In this document: piece after piece, positions 7,330 through 14,813 of the stretch | Layout: every line of letters begins with the position of its first letter | How positions within the stretch are numbered: the stretch's first letter is position 1 | Assembly: GCF_934747485.1 (NCBI RefSeq) | Contig: NZ_CAKVGN010000060.1 | Coordinates: 1 to 18,330, forward strand | Source: an uncultured Brachyspira sp. | GTDB lineage: Bacteria; Spirochaetota; Brachyspiria; Brachyspirales; Brachyspiraceae | Direction: 5' to 3' | Length of the DNA: 18,330 nt | Made by a program: the position numbers and the translations under genes | Notes under the pieces: model-generated | The model's input: only the letters and a program-made list of their open reading frames with translations | Databases searched by the model: none | What the model was told of the DNA's origin: nothing

Positions 7330-7881
7330 TTATAATTTTGAATTTATAGCTTCTTCTAACTGTTTATAAGCTATATCAATTTCATCATTCTTTATAATAA
7401 TATCAAATTGATTTTTATATTCCAATTCTCTTTTAGCATTTTGTATTCTAATTTTCATACTTTCTTCAGATTCAGTTCCTCTTGCCTGTAATCTTGCTTT
7501 TAAATCATCTATTGAAGGCGGCTCTATAAATATATAATTAGCATGTATTCCCTTTTCTTTCAAGAATAAAGCTCCTTGAATATCTATATCTAATATTAAT
7601 ATAATTTTTTCATCATCAGCTTTTTCTAATTCTTTAAAAGAAGTGCCGTAATAATTGTCATGAACATTAGCCCATTCAATAAAATCACCATTGTCTATCA
7701 TTTTTTGAAAAGTATCTTTATCTATAAAGTAGTAATCTTTGCCGTCAACTTCACCTTCTCTGATATTCCTAGTGGTATGTGATACACTGAACATGGCATT
7801 TGAGTGTTTTGACATATATTTTTTTATTAAGGTTGTTTTGCCAGCTGCTGATGGAGCTGTTATTACCACTATATTACTCAT
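7330..7881 (-). CDS. gmk: Guanylate kinase
   Basis: Guanylate kinase phosphorylates GMP to GDP with ATP and is needed for GTP and dGTP supply. The 183 residues are slightly shorter than E. coli Gmk. The P-loop TAPSAAGKTTL lies at 8-18. The GMP-binding region SVSHTTRNIREGEVDGKDYYF (about 32-52) and DFIEWANVHDNYYGTS (about 66-81) are clear. ILDIDIQGALFLK and a lid region with RLQARGTESEESMKIR follow. The ribosome binding site is weak. A strong promoter lies upstream at 7914-7942. It is first in the run gmk, rpoZ, miaA and the Pr6Pr-like gene, with gaps of 18 and 10 bases and then a 4-base overlap. Confidence 0.96.
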   Translation of the reverse strand: MSNIVVITAPSAAGKTTLIKKYMSKHSNAMFSVSHTTRNIREGEVDGKDYYFIDKDTFQKMIDNGDFIEWANVHDNYYGTSFKELEKADDEKIILILDIDIQGALFLKEKGIHANYIFIEPPSIDDLKARLQARGTESEESMKIRIQNAKRELEYKNQFDIIIKNDEIDIAYKQLEEAINSKL

Positions 7882-7913
7882 ATAAAAAAGATACCCAATA
7901 GATAGTTTTATTG

Positions 7914-7942
7914 ATTATACAACAAAGCAAAAAATATTTCAA
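7914..7942 (-). promoter_or_regulatory. Sigma-70-type promoter of the gmk operon
   Basis: On the minus strand a -35 box TTGAAA (7937-7942) and a consensus -10 box TATAAT (7914-7919) are 17 bases apart. It sits in the 92-base gap between the split-barrel protein gene and gmk. Transcription would start near 7907, about 26 bases before the gmk ATG. Confidence 0.75.
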
Positions 7943-7973
7943 GTATTTTTAGGAACTTTACATAAGATATTCA

Positions 7974-8567
7974 TTATTTTCTTACATTTTTCATCATTTC
8001 TATTGTTTCTAAGTCTATTTTCTCGCCTCTTTTTTCTAAGTCTTTTATTAATATATTTATTTCTTCATCAGTCATATTTTGTCCGAATTTTGTCTTTGCT
8101 GTGATATTTTCTATTTTTATTACTCCTACAAGCATAGGCTTATGAGCATATTCAAACATTTTGTGTTCTATTGATAAATTAGAGTTGTCTTTTTCATATT
8201 TTTTTACTAATTCATATAATATATTTTTTCTTCTTTCAACTTCGCTTATATCTATTATATTAACTTCGCCTTCAATATATACTGAAAAATAAAACTGTGT
8301 TGGTGTCATAGTATTATTTTTGAATGTTGATGGCATATATGAATATACTTTTGAAGCTGTAAAAGATATTTTTGGATTAGTCTTTAATATTTCGTATTTT
8401 CTTCCGCTTGGAGCTCCGTGAAAATATATTTCATTGTCTTTATAGCAAAAACTTATAGGGACTGCGTAAGGTATTTTATCTGGTAATGCCATAACTCCAT
8501 ATTCTATAGTATTTAGCATATTTTCTATTTTCTTTATATCATTAAAATTAAACTCTTTTCTTCTCAT
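7974..8567 (-). CDS. Pyridoxamine 5'-phosphate oxidase family protein (FMN-binding split barrel)
   Basis: This 197-residue protein belongs to the flavin-binding split-barrel group that includes PNPOx-like and NimA-like proteins. The opening MRRKEFNFNDIKKIENML is typical of that subgroup. The fold core is visible in YGVMALPDKIPYAVPISFCY, IYFHGAPSGRKYEILKTNPK and FYFSVYIEGEVNII, followed by a helical region and KPMLVGVIKIENITAKTKFG. Members bind FMN, F420 or haem, and the substrate cannot be told from the sequence. NimA relatives reduce 5-nitroimidazole drugs, but that activity should not be assumed here. The gene has its own extended -10 promoter and is divergent from nadE. Confidence 0.85.
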   Translation of the reverse strand: MRRKEFNFNDIKKIENMLNTIEYGVMALPDKIPYAVPISFCYKDNEIYFHGAPSGRKYEILKTNPKISFTASKVYSYMPSTFKNNTMTPTQFYFSVYIEGEVNIIDISEVERRKNILYELVKKYEKDNSNLSIEHKMFEYAHKPMLVGVIKIENITAKTKFGQNMTDEEINILIKDLEKRGEKIDLETIEMMKNVRK

Positions 8568-8596
8568 TTTTCTCTGCCTTATTATAATAAATAGTA

Positions 8597-8625
8597 ATTA
8601 TATCATACCATACATGTTTTGACAA
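8597..8625 (-). promoter_or_regulatory. Promoter of the split-barrel protein gene
   Basis: On the minus strand a -35 box TTGTCA (8620-8625) and a consensus -10 box TATAAT (8597-8602) are separated by 17 bases. A TG directly upstream makes an extended -10. Its -35 overlaps that of the nadE promoter on the other strand. Confidence 0.75.
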
Positions 8626-8647
8626 ATTATTTATTTTCTTATATTAT
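8619..8647 (+). promoter_or_regulatory. Promoter of nadE
   Basis: A perfect -35 box ttgaca (8619-8624) and a -10 box tattat (8642-8647) are 17 bases apart. Transcription would start near 8654. Five of the six -35 bases are shared with the divergent promoter at 8597-8625, so only one of the two can probably be occupied at a time. Confidence 0.75.
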
Positions 8648-8684
8648 ATTAGTCAATATTTTATTTAATTTTATTTTAAAAGTT

Positions 8685-8688
8685 GGAG
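8685..8688 (+). promoter_or_regulatory. Ribosome binding site that sets the nadE start
   Basis: GGAG lies 8 bases before the ATG at 8697. A longer open frame from a TTG at 8619 would begin inside the promoter -35 box, so it is not the real start. Confidence 0.8.
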
Positions 8689-8696
8689 TGTTACTT

Positions 8697-10574
8697 ATGA
8701 AGATAGCTATATGCCAATTTGAAATAATACCTTCTATGCCAATTGTAAATGCTAGTAAAATGATTAAATATATTGAAGAGGCAAGGGGGAATAATGCGGA
8801 TATTATTGTTTTTCCAGAGCTTTCAGTTTCTGGGTATATGGTTGGAGATACGTGGGAGAGTGAGTCATTCGTAAGAGAATGCGAAAGACTTGGAGAAGAA
8901 ATTATAAAAGCTTCTAAAGATATATATGTTATTTTTGGAAATATTGCTTTAGATAAAAAGAAAAAAAACTTTGACGGAAGAGTGAGAAAATATAATGCTC
9001 TGTTTGTAGCAAAAGATGGTAAACTAATAGACAATAATACAACAGAATATAATTTCTTTATAAAAACTCTTCTTCCAAATTATAAAGAGTTTGATGACAG
9101 CAGACATTTTTATAGCTTAAAAGATTTAGCTTTAGAAAATGATGTTAGCATAAAAAAATATTTAAAACCATTAGAGATAGAAATTAATAAACAAAAAATA
9201 AAATTAGGCTTAACTATATGCGAAGATATGTGGGCTAAGAATTATAATGTAAATCCTATGGAAATAATGAAAGATGATATTGATATGTTTATTAATATAT
9301 CAAGTTCTTTTTATATTTTAGAAGATGAAGAAAAAAAGAATAATATGTTTTCTGATATAACAAAAAAATATAATAAGCCATTAATATATGCTAATAATGT
9401 GGGTATTCAAAACAATGGCAAGAATGTTTTTACTTTCGACGGAAGCAGCAGAGTTTATGATGAAAAAGGAAAATTGCTTTTAAAAGGAGATAGATATAAA
9501 GAGGAAGTATATTACATAGATTTTGATAATAAAAATAAAAAAGAAGATATAACAGTAAAAGAAGAAAATGAATATAAACTCATATACGACACAGTTATTT
9601 ACGGAATAAGAAAGTTTATGAAATCTATTGGAATGAATAGGGTAGTTATAGGGGTATCTGGAGGAATTGATTCTGCATTATCATCTGCAATGTATGTTAG
9701 TGCTTTAGGTGCTGATAATGTTTTACTTGTAAATATGCCTAGTAAGTTTAATTCTAATACAACTAAAAACCTTGCTAAGAGTTTATCTGATAATTTAGGC
9801 TGTGCCTATATGGTAATGCCTATACAAGAGTCGGTTGATTATACTATAAAACAACTTGAAAGTTCTCCTATAATTAAAGATGGAAAAGAGAGTTTCTTAA
9901 AAGTATCATCATTTGTTACAGAAAATATACAGGCAAGAGACCGCTCTTCAAGAATACTCGCTTCAATAGCTGCAAGTTTTGGAGGCGTATTTACTTGCAA
10001 TGCAAACAAAACAGAAACTATTGTTGGTTATTGTACTATGTATGGTGATGGTGCTGGTTTTTTTGCTTGTTTAGGAGATTTATGGAAGTATCAAATATAC
10101 GGACTTGCAAGATATGTTAATGATAAAGTTTTTAAAAGAGAAGTTATTCCAGAGGGTACAATTAATATAGTTCCAAGTGCTGAGCTTTCAACTGCACAGG
10201 CTGTAGATGAAGGCAAGGGAGACCCTATAAAATATGATTATCATGATTATTTATTTAAAACTATGTTTGAATCTTGGAATAGAATTATACCTGAAGATGT
10301 TTTAGAGTGGTATATAGATGGCGTTTTAGAAGAGAAAATTGGATGTAAAAAAGGACTTTTAAATAAATATTTTAAAACTGATATTGAGTTTATAGAGGAT
10401 TTAGAGAAGTGGTGGAAGCAATATAATGGAATGGCTGTTTCAAAGAGAATACAGGCTCCTCCTATACTTTCAATTAGTAAAAGGGCTTTTGGAAATGGAA
10501 GCAAAGAGGCTCAAAATGGTGTTTATTATACTGCAAGATATTTACAATTAAAAAATGAAATATTAAATAAATAA
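8697..10574 (+). CDS. nadE: Glutamine-dependent NAD+ synthetase
   Basis: NadE makes NAD+ from nicotinic acid adenine dinucleotide, ATP and glutamine, the last step of both de novo and salvage routes. The 625 residues hold two domains. The N-terminal nitrilase-like glutaminase domain (about 1-290) carries the catalytic triad candidates Glu41 (FPELSVSGY), Lys123 (KTLLPNY) and Cys175 (LTICEDMW). The C-terminal synthetase domain carries the ATP pyrophosphate loop SGGIDS at 321-326 and later GYCTMYGDGAGFFACLGDLW, which is the substrate and dimer region. Ammonia from glutamine would pass from one domain to the other. The start ATG follows a GGAG. It is a single-gene unit with its own promoter, divergent from the split-barrel gene. 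Confidence 0.95.
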   Translation: MKIAICQFEIIPSMPIVNASKMIKYIEEARGNNADIIVFPELSVSGYMVGDTWESESFVRECERLGEEIIKASKDIYVIFGNIALDKKKKNFDGRVRKYNALFVAKDGKLIDNNTTEYNFFIKTLLPNYKEFDDSRHFYSLKDLALENDVSIKKYLKPLEIEINKQKIKLGLTICEDMWAKNYNVNPMEIMKDDIDMFINISSSFYILEDEEKKNNMFSDITKKYNKPLIYANNVGIQNNGKNVFTFDGSSRVYDEKGKLLLKGDRYKEEVYYIDFDNKNKKEDITVKEENEYKLIYDTVIYGIRKFMKSIGMNRVVIGVSGGIDSALSSAMYVSALGADNVLLVNMPSKFNSNTTKNLAKSLSDNLGCAYMVMPIQESVDYTIKQLESSPIIKDGKESFLKVSSFVTENIQARDRSSRILASIAASFGGVFTCNANKTETIVGYCTMYGDGAGFFACLGDLWKYQIYGLARYVNDKVFKREVIPEGTINIVPSAELSTAQAVDEGKGDPIKYDYHDYLFKTMFESWNRIIPEDVLEWYIDGVLEEKIGCKKGLLNKYFKTDIEFIEDLEKWWKQYNGMAVSKRIQAPPILSISKRAFGNGSKEAQNGVYYTARYLQLKNEILNK

Positions 10575-10588
10575 TACTTGCAATTATA

Positions 10589-10616
10589 TTCACTTAAAAA
10601 TAAAATGTTTTATAAT
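10589..10616 (+). promoter_or_regulatory. Possible promoter of ricT-trpS
   Basis: A consensus -10 box tataat (10611-10616) lies in the 81-base gap after nadE. A partial -35 match ttcact (10589-10594) lies 16 bases upstream. Transcription would start near 10623, before the ribosome binding site gagg at 10645-10648. The -10 is convincing and the -35 is only a partial match. Confidence 0.5.
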
Positions 10617-10655
10617 TTATTTCTTTGTTGAAAACATAAAAATAGAGGTTTATAG

Positions 10656-11606
10656 ATGATAAAAAATGTAGCTCATGTAAAGTTTAGAGATTCCAATTTT
10701 GGCAAGTTTGAACATGCACATATAGAAGATATAAATATAAAAGATGCTTGTATTGTAGAGACTGATGAGGGAGTTGAGTTGGGATATATTGTTAATTTTG
10801 AAGATATAGATATGGAAGTATTTAATAGCAATGTTGAAGAAGTCAGTCAAGAGAATGTGTCTGAAGATAATACAGCTGATGAAGAGATATCTGAAGAGAT
10901 GAAAGAGATGGTAGATGATGAGGCTCATATAGTAAAACCTAAAAAAAATAAAATATTTAATATATTAAGAAAAGCAACAGAAGATGATTTGAAGCAGCAT
11001 AATAAAAACAAAGAAGATGCTGTGGAAGCTTTTAGAATCTGTAAAGAGAAAGTTAATAATCATAATTTAGATTTGAAGCTTATTAGTTCTTATTATTTTT
11101 TGGATAGGGCAAAGTTGTTATTTGAGTTTATAGCAGAGGAGAGAATTGACTTTAGGGAGCTTGTAAAAGATTTAGCTGCTCATTTTAAGACACGCATAGA
11201 GCTTAGGCAGATTGGAGTTAGAGACGAGGCAAGGGCTATAGGCGGATGCGGAATATGCGGAAGAGAATTATGCTGCAGGGTAAAAAACGGTAAGTTTGAA
11301 ACTATCACTATAAAAATGGCAAAAGAGCAGAGTATGCTTTTAAATACGATGAAAATATCCGGACAATGCGGCAGGCTTATGTGCTGTTTAGCTCATGAAT
11401 ATAAAGCTTATTGTGCTCTTAAAAAGGATTTGCCTAAAGTAGGAACTAAATTAATATTTAATAGCACTCCTGCTTCTATAAAAGATTTAAATCCTTTAAA
11501 TAAAACTTTATTAGTAGAAACAGAAGATAAGAGATTGTTTTATATAAATGCTGCTGAATTAGAAAATCAAAATGGTGTTTTGGTTGCTAATATAAAAGCA
11601 GAGTAA
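10656..11606 (+). CDS. ricT: PSP1-domain protein, RicT/YaaT family
   Basis: RicT (YaaT) of Bacillus subtilis forms a complex with RicA and RicF that carries iron-sulfur clusters and steers RNase Y cleavage of mRNA. The role in spirochaetes is not established. Here an N-terminal beta-rich part (1-50) is followed by a highly acidic stretch (about 50-92, rich in Glu and Asp) and a basic patch KPKKNK (94-99). The PSP1 domain then runs from about 105 to 310. Cysteine motifs are GGCGICGRELCC (Cys198, 201, 206, 207) and GQCGRLMCC (Cys238, 243, 244), as expected for cluster binding. At 316 residues it is longer than the roughly 275-residue family norm, and the acidic stretch explains this. GAGG at 10645-10648 precedes the ATG. 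It lies 25 bases upstream of trpS and is probably cotranscribed with it. Confidence 0.9.
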   Translation: MIKNVAHVKFRDSNFGKFEHAHIEDINIKDACIVETDEGVELGYIVNFEDIDMEVFNSNVEEVSQENVSEDNTADEEISEEMKEMVDDEAHIVKPKKNKIFNILRKATEDDLKQHNKNKEDAVEAFRICKEKVNNHNLDLKLISSYYFLDRAKLLFEFIAEERIDFRELVKDLAAHFKTRIELRQIGVRDEARAIGGCGICGRELCCRVKNGKFETITIKMAKEQSMLLNTMKISGQCGRLMCCLAHEYKAYCALKKDLPKVGTKLIFNSTPASIKDLNPLNKTLLVETEDKRLFYINAAELENQNGVLVANIKAE

Positions 11607-11631
11607 TGATTAATAATTTGGAGTTGTAGCT

Positions 11632-12636
11632 ATGAATAATAATAAAAAAATAATGTTAAGCGGAATACAGCCTACAGGTTCGCTTCATATAGGCAATTAT
11701 CTTGGAGCTTTGAAGAACTGGGCTGATATACTTGATGAGTATTATGGATTTTTTTGTATAGTTGATTATCATGCTATTACTATAGAATATGATGTGAAAG
11801 AGATGCAAAAAAGAATAATTAATGCTGCTGTAGAATATTTAGCTTCTGGGCTTGACCCAAAAAAATGCTCTATATTTGTGCAGTCCGATGTGAGGGCACA
11901 TACTGAACTTGCTTGGATATTTAATTCTATTATACCTGTAGCAGAATTAGAAAGAATGACACAATACAAAGATAAATCAAGAAAAAATGTTGAAAATATT
12001 AATGCTGCTTTACTCACATATCCATCATTAATGGCGGCAGATATTTTGCTTTATCACCCTGATATAGTACCTGTTGGTGAAGACCAAGAACAGCATGTTG
12101 AACTTACAAGAATGATAGTAAGAAAGTTTAATAATAGATTTGGAGAATATTTTAAAGAGCCTGACACTTATCATGGTAAGGTATTAAGAATATTAGGTCT
12201 TGACGGCGTAAACAAAATGAGTAAGTCATTAAATAACCATATTGCTTTATCGCTTACAGCAGAAGAAACAGAAAAACTAATAATGCAAAAAGCTATGACA
12301 GACACTAATAGAAAATTAAAAACAGATAAGGGTAATCCTGATATTTGTAATGTTTATTCTTATCATAAAATTTTCTCAAGCGAAGAGGAACAAAAAGAAG
12401 TTTGCGAAGGCTGTAAAAATGCTTCTATTGGATGCGTACAATGTAAGAGAATGCTCGCAGCAAATATCAATAAAGAATTAGCTCCTATAAGAGAGAATAT
12501 AAATAAATATTCTAATGATTTAGATTATGTTTATGATGTTCTTAAAGAGGGGGCAAAAAATGCTTCAGAAGTAGCTGAAAAAACTCTTTATGAAGTACGC
12601 GATTTGATGGGACTTAATGACAGTAAAAGAAAATAG
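11632..12636 (+). CDS. trpS: Tryptophanyl-tRNA synthetase with cysteine cluster
   Basis: TrpRS is a class I synthetase that charges tRNA-Trp. The 334 residues have the usual bacterial length. The HIGH-like motif is PTGSLHIGNYLGAL (14-27) and the KMSKS motif is at 195-199. ERMTQYKDKS (107-116), PSLMAADIL (131-139) and VGEDQEQHVELTR (148-160) are also family hallmarks. Cys239, Cys261, Cys268 and Cys271 form a C-x21-C-x6-C-x2-C pattern. This is close to the C-x22-C-x6-C-x2-C iron-sulfur site described for Thermotoga maritima TrpRS. Cys258 is an extra nearby cysteine. GGAG at 11620-11623 lies 8 bases before the ATG. A strong terminator follows the gene. Confidence 0.96.
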   Translation: MNNNKKIMLSGIQPTGSLHIGNYLGALKNWADILDEYYGFFCIVDYHAITIEYDVKEMQKRIINAAVEYLASGLDPKKCSIFVQSDVRAHTELAWIFNSIIPVAELERMTQYKDKSRKNVENINAALLTYPSLMAADILLYHPDIVPVGEDQEQHVELTRMIVRKFNNRFGEYFKEPDTYHGKVLRILGLDGVNKMSKSLNNHIALSLTAEETEKLIMQKAMTDTNRKLKTDKGNPDICNVYSYHKIFSSEEEQKEVCEGCKNASIGCVQCKRMLAANINKELAPIRENINKYSNDLDYVYDVLKEGAKNASEVAEKTLYEVRDLMGLNDSKRK

Positions 12637-12663
12637 TTTTATTAAAATAATTTGATTAATAAT

Positions 12664-12701
12664 AAAAAAGAGGTACTAATTTTATTTAGCACCTCTTTTT
12701 T
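12664..12701. terminator. Bidirectional intrinsic terminator between trpS and the hydrolase gene
   Basis: An 11-base perfect stem pairs aaaaaagaggt (12664-12674) with acctctttttt (12691-12701). Two more pairs lie inside after one mismatch. The loop is about 10 to 16 bases. A-runs and T-runs flank both sides, so it can stop transcription of trpS on the plus strand and of the convergent hydrolase gene on the minus strand. It is the only clear hairpin terminator in the window. Confidence 0.88.
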
Positions 12702-12708
12702 ATATTTC

Positions 12709-14085
12709 TTATTTATTAATATAAGAAGAAGCCCAATTCATAATTTGAGTTCCATTTGATGATTTTGTATTATTATTTAGAGGATAAATCCAAGAGAAGT
12801 GGTCTATATATTGTACTAAAGTATCAACGCCATCTTGATCATAGTCTTCAGCAAATTCTAATTTTCCAGAATATCTTTCTTTACCTAATGAATCAGTTAT
12901 CATTTTTTTATCAACTGTATCATATATAGATAATTTATATTTATTATCAAGTGTTTCATATGTAGTAAAGTCTGAATTTAATTCTTGTTCAAATCTCGTT
13001 GTTACGATATTCTCTCCTTGTGTTAATATATTAAACATATGCTGAGCACATTCCTTAGTTTCCACTGTTCCATCTGTTTCTCCCTGAACAAGCCATATAG
13101 CAGTTTTAGATTTTCTTAAGCCGCTTAATTCTTCAGTAGTAGGAGTTCTTCCGCCTCTGTCAGTTGCTACGTCAAATGCAGGACAAATAACAATAGAAGA
13201 TGCAAATAAATCAGGATATTTTATTATCATTCTTGTTGTCATATAACCGCCGGCAGAACAGCCTGCAGCCATTATTTTATTTTTATCTATATTATATTTA
13301 TTTACTATATCATTTATTTCATTATAAACAATTTCTAATAAATTATCTCTTTCAGCATAATACCATGTATCTGGAACTTGAAAAGCTAAAACATGTGCTT
13401 TGCCGAATATTTCTTGTGCTGTATCTGATACCCAAGCAACTCCGCCTTTATTAGCTCTTATTTGTGCAGAGTTATCTTTTAAATTATCAAAATCACCCTC
13501 GCCATTTCCATGAAACCAAACTATAAGTTTATCAGATTCACCAGCATTATAAAATTGATAATTTATAGAATCTTCTTGAATTACAGATTCAAATTTAGCT
13601 AATTCATCATTAATAACTTTATTGTCCCAAATATAAGTACCATTTTCTATTACTTTGTTTTTAGAAGTTTTTATAGGTGTATTTTGAGTTATTGTATATT
13701 CTAATTTTCCCGGATAATTTCTTGATTTATCATCTAACCAAGTTAATGTAGAGCCTTCTGATTCTAATAAATATAAAATTACTTTGTTGTTTGTTGTTTC
13801 AGTTTTTACTATATTTCTATTAATATCATATGATAACTCATCTTTTTTTTCGCCTGCTTGTATGTAAGATTTAGCATTTACTGTATAAGTATTTGTGCTT
13901 ATTTCTATTGGAAAGATATTTTTAGGATAAGTTATTACTATTTTGTTTATAACTTCTCCAGCATCTGTTACCACGCTAAAAAGCTGATATTGATAATTTT
14001 TTGGGCTGTTTGTAATAGCTATAATAACTGCTACAATTATTATGGCTATTATTATAGCTATTTTTTTAAACATGTTTTTTTGCAT
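12709..14085 (-). CDS. Membrane-anchored alpha/beta hydrolase (esterase or peptidase-like)
   Basis: This 458-residue protein has an N-terminal hydrophobic segment (about 9-25) after KK, which would act as a signal anchor or signal peptide. It therefore probably acts in the periplasm or at the envelope. Residues about 30-150 look beta-rich and may form the Ig-like domain seen in front of some esterases. The alpha/beta hydrolase domain follows, with the oxyanion-region HG motif (192-193, in VWFHGNGEG). The nucleophile motif GCSAGG places Ser277, QGETDGTV suggests Asp338 as the acid, and IDHFSW suggests His429. The substrate is unknown. AGGAG (14092-14096) lies 6 bases before the ATG. It sits 37 bases downstream of the ExbB-like gene and is probably read with it. 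Transcription ends at the terminator at 12664-12701. Confidence 0.85.
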   Translation of the reverse strand: MQKNMFKKIAIIIAIIIVAVIIAITNSPKNYQYQLFSVVTDAGEVINKIVITYPKNIFPIEISTNTYTVNAKSYIQAGEKKDELSYDINRNIVKTETTNNKVILYLLESEGSTLTWLDDKSRNYPGKLEYTITQNTPIKTSKNKVIENGTYIWDNKVINDELAKFESVIQEDSINYQFYNAGESDKLIVWFHGNGEGDFDNLKDNSAQIRANKGGVAWVSDTAQEIFGKAHVLAFQVPDTWYYAERDNLLEIVYNEINDIVNKYNIDKNKIMAAGCSAGGYMTTRMIIKYPDLFASSIVICPAFDVATDRGGRTPTTEELSGLRKSKTAIWLVQGETDGTVETKECAQHMFNILTQGENIVTTRFEQELNSDFTTYETLDNKYKLSIYDTVDKKMITDSLGKERYSGKLEFAEDYDQDGVDTLVQYIDHFSWIYPLNNNTKSSNGTQIMNWASSYINK

Positions 14086-14122
14086 AAAAAACTCCTATAC
14101 TATAATTTAAATAAAATGAAAA

Positions 14123-14755
14123 TTATTTATTATCTTTTTTGCTTAAATAGTCTGAAATCTCATTAGAAACATTTTCCATAAAGCTTATTCTTGAGTTTAG
14201 AGCATTTACAAAATAGTTATAAAAAACAACTGTAGGTATTGCTATAACAAGACCTGCTGCGGTTGTAAGAAGTGCATTTGCTATACCGCTTGCAAGAGCT
14301 ATTGGGTTGCCGCTTCCAACAGATGCCATCACTCCGAAAGATTCTATCATACCTAATATTGTACCGAGAAGTCCTAATAATGGAGCTACTGTTGATATTG
14401 TAGAGAGTGTTGAAATAAATCTCTCCAATTTTGGAAGCTCTTTATTAGATTGCATTATCATTGATTCTTTTATTATTTCTGTGTTTTTTAAACCTTCTAA
14501 TACTATGTTTGATAATGGAGAATTACTTGTTTCACATAAGGCTATTGCGGTTTTTATATCATTATCTTTTATAAGAGTATGAAGCTTTGGGGCTAGGGCA
14601 TCATCTTGTGCTTTTACTTTGTTGAAATAAATAAATCTATCAACTATCGCTGTGAGGGCTATTAGAGAACATAATAATAAAGATATCCAGCACAGTATCA
14701 TGGCAACATTAAGTAAAGAAGTAGCTCCAAAAATTCCATTTATAACATTATTCAT
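14123..14755 (-). CDS. MotA/TolQ/ExbB proton channel family protein
   Basis: Proteins of this family form inner-membrane channels that use the proton gradient to drive TonB-type import, Tol-Pal envelope functions or motility. This one most resembles ExbB/TolQ by length (210 residues) and motifs. Membrane segments lie at about 13-38, 115-140 and 153-182. The hallmark APLLGLLGTILGMIESF lies at 124-140, and IANALLTTAAGLVIAIP at 158-174 carries the conserved Thr residues of the last helix. GGAG (14765-14768) lies 9 bases before the ATG. An ExbD/TolR partner and a TonB-like gene are normally adjacent, but the next gene here is a hydrolase. The gene has its own promoter at 14779-14807. Confidence 0.93.
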   Translation of the reverse strand: MNNVINGIFGATSLLNVAMILCWISLLLCSLIALTAIVDRFIYFNKVKAQDDALAPKLHTLIKDNDIKTAIALCETSNSPLSNIVLEGLKNTEIIKESMIMQSNKELPKLERFISTLSTISTVAPLLGLLGTILGMIESFGVMASVGSGNPIALASGIANALLTTAAGLVIAIPTVVFYNYFVNALNSRISFMENVSNEISDYLSKKDNK

Positions 14756-14778
14756 TTTTATATTCTCCGTTTCTAATA

Positions 14779-14807
14779 ATTATAATTGTATATATATAAA
14801 AAATCAA
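14779..14807 (-). promoter_or_regulatory. Sigma-70-type promoter of the ExbB-like gene
   Basis: On the minus strand a -35 box TTGATT (14802-14807) and a consensus -10 box TATAAT (14779-14784) are 17 bases apart. It sits just past the stop codon of the upstream lipoprotein gene. The start site would be near 14772, giving a leader of under 20 bases that still includes the GGAG. Confidence 0.65.
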
Positions 14808-14813
14808 TCATTG

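Noticed and set aside
8619..8696. Extended N-terminus of NadE from a TTG start, giving a hydrophobic 26-residue leader
   Set aside because: The TTG is the -35 box of the nadE promoter. A clear GGAG precedes the ATG at 8697, and NadE proteins begin at the nitrilase fold.
13858..14166. 102-codon plus-strand open frame rich in Tyr and Phe
   Set aside because: It is a shadow of the hydrolase and ExbB-like genes on the other strand, in AT-rich DNA, with unlikely composition.
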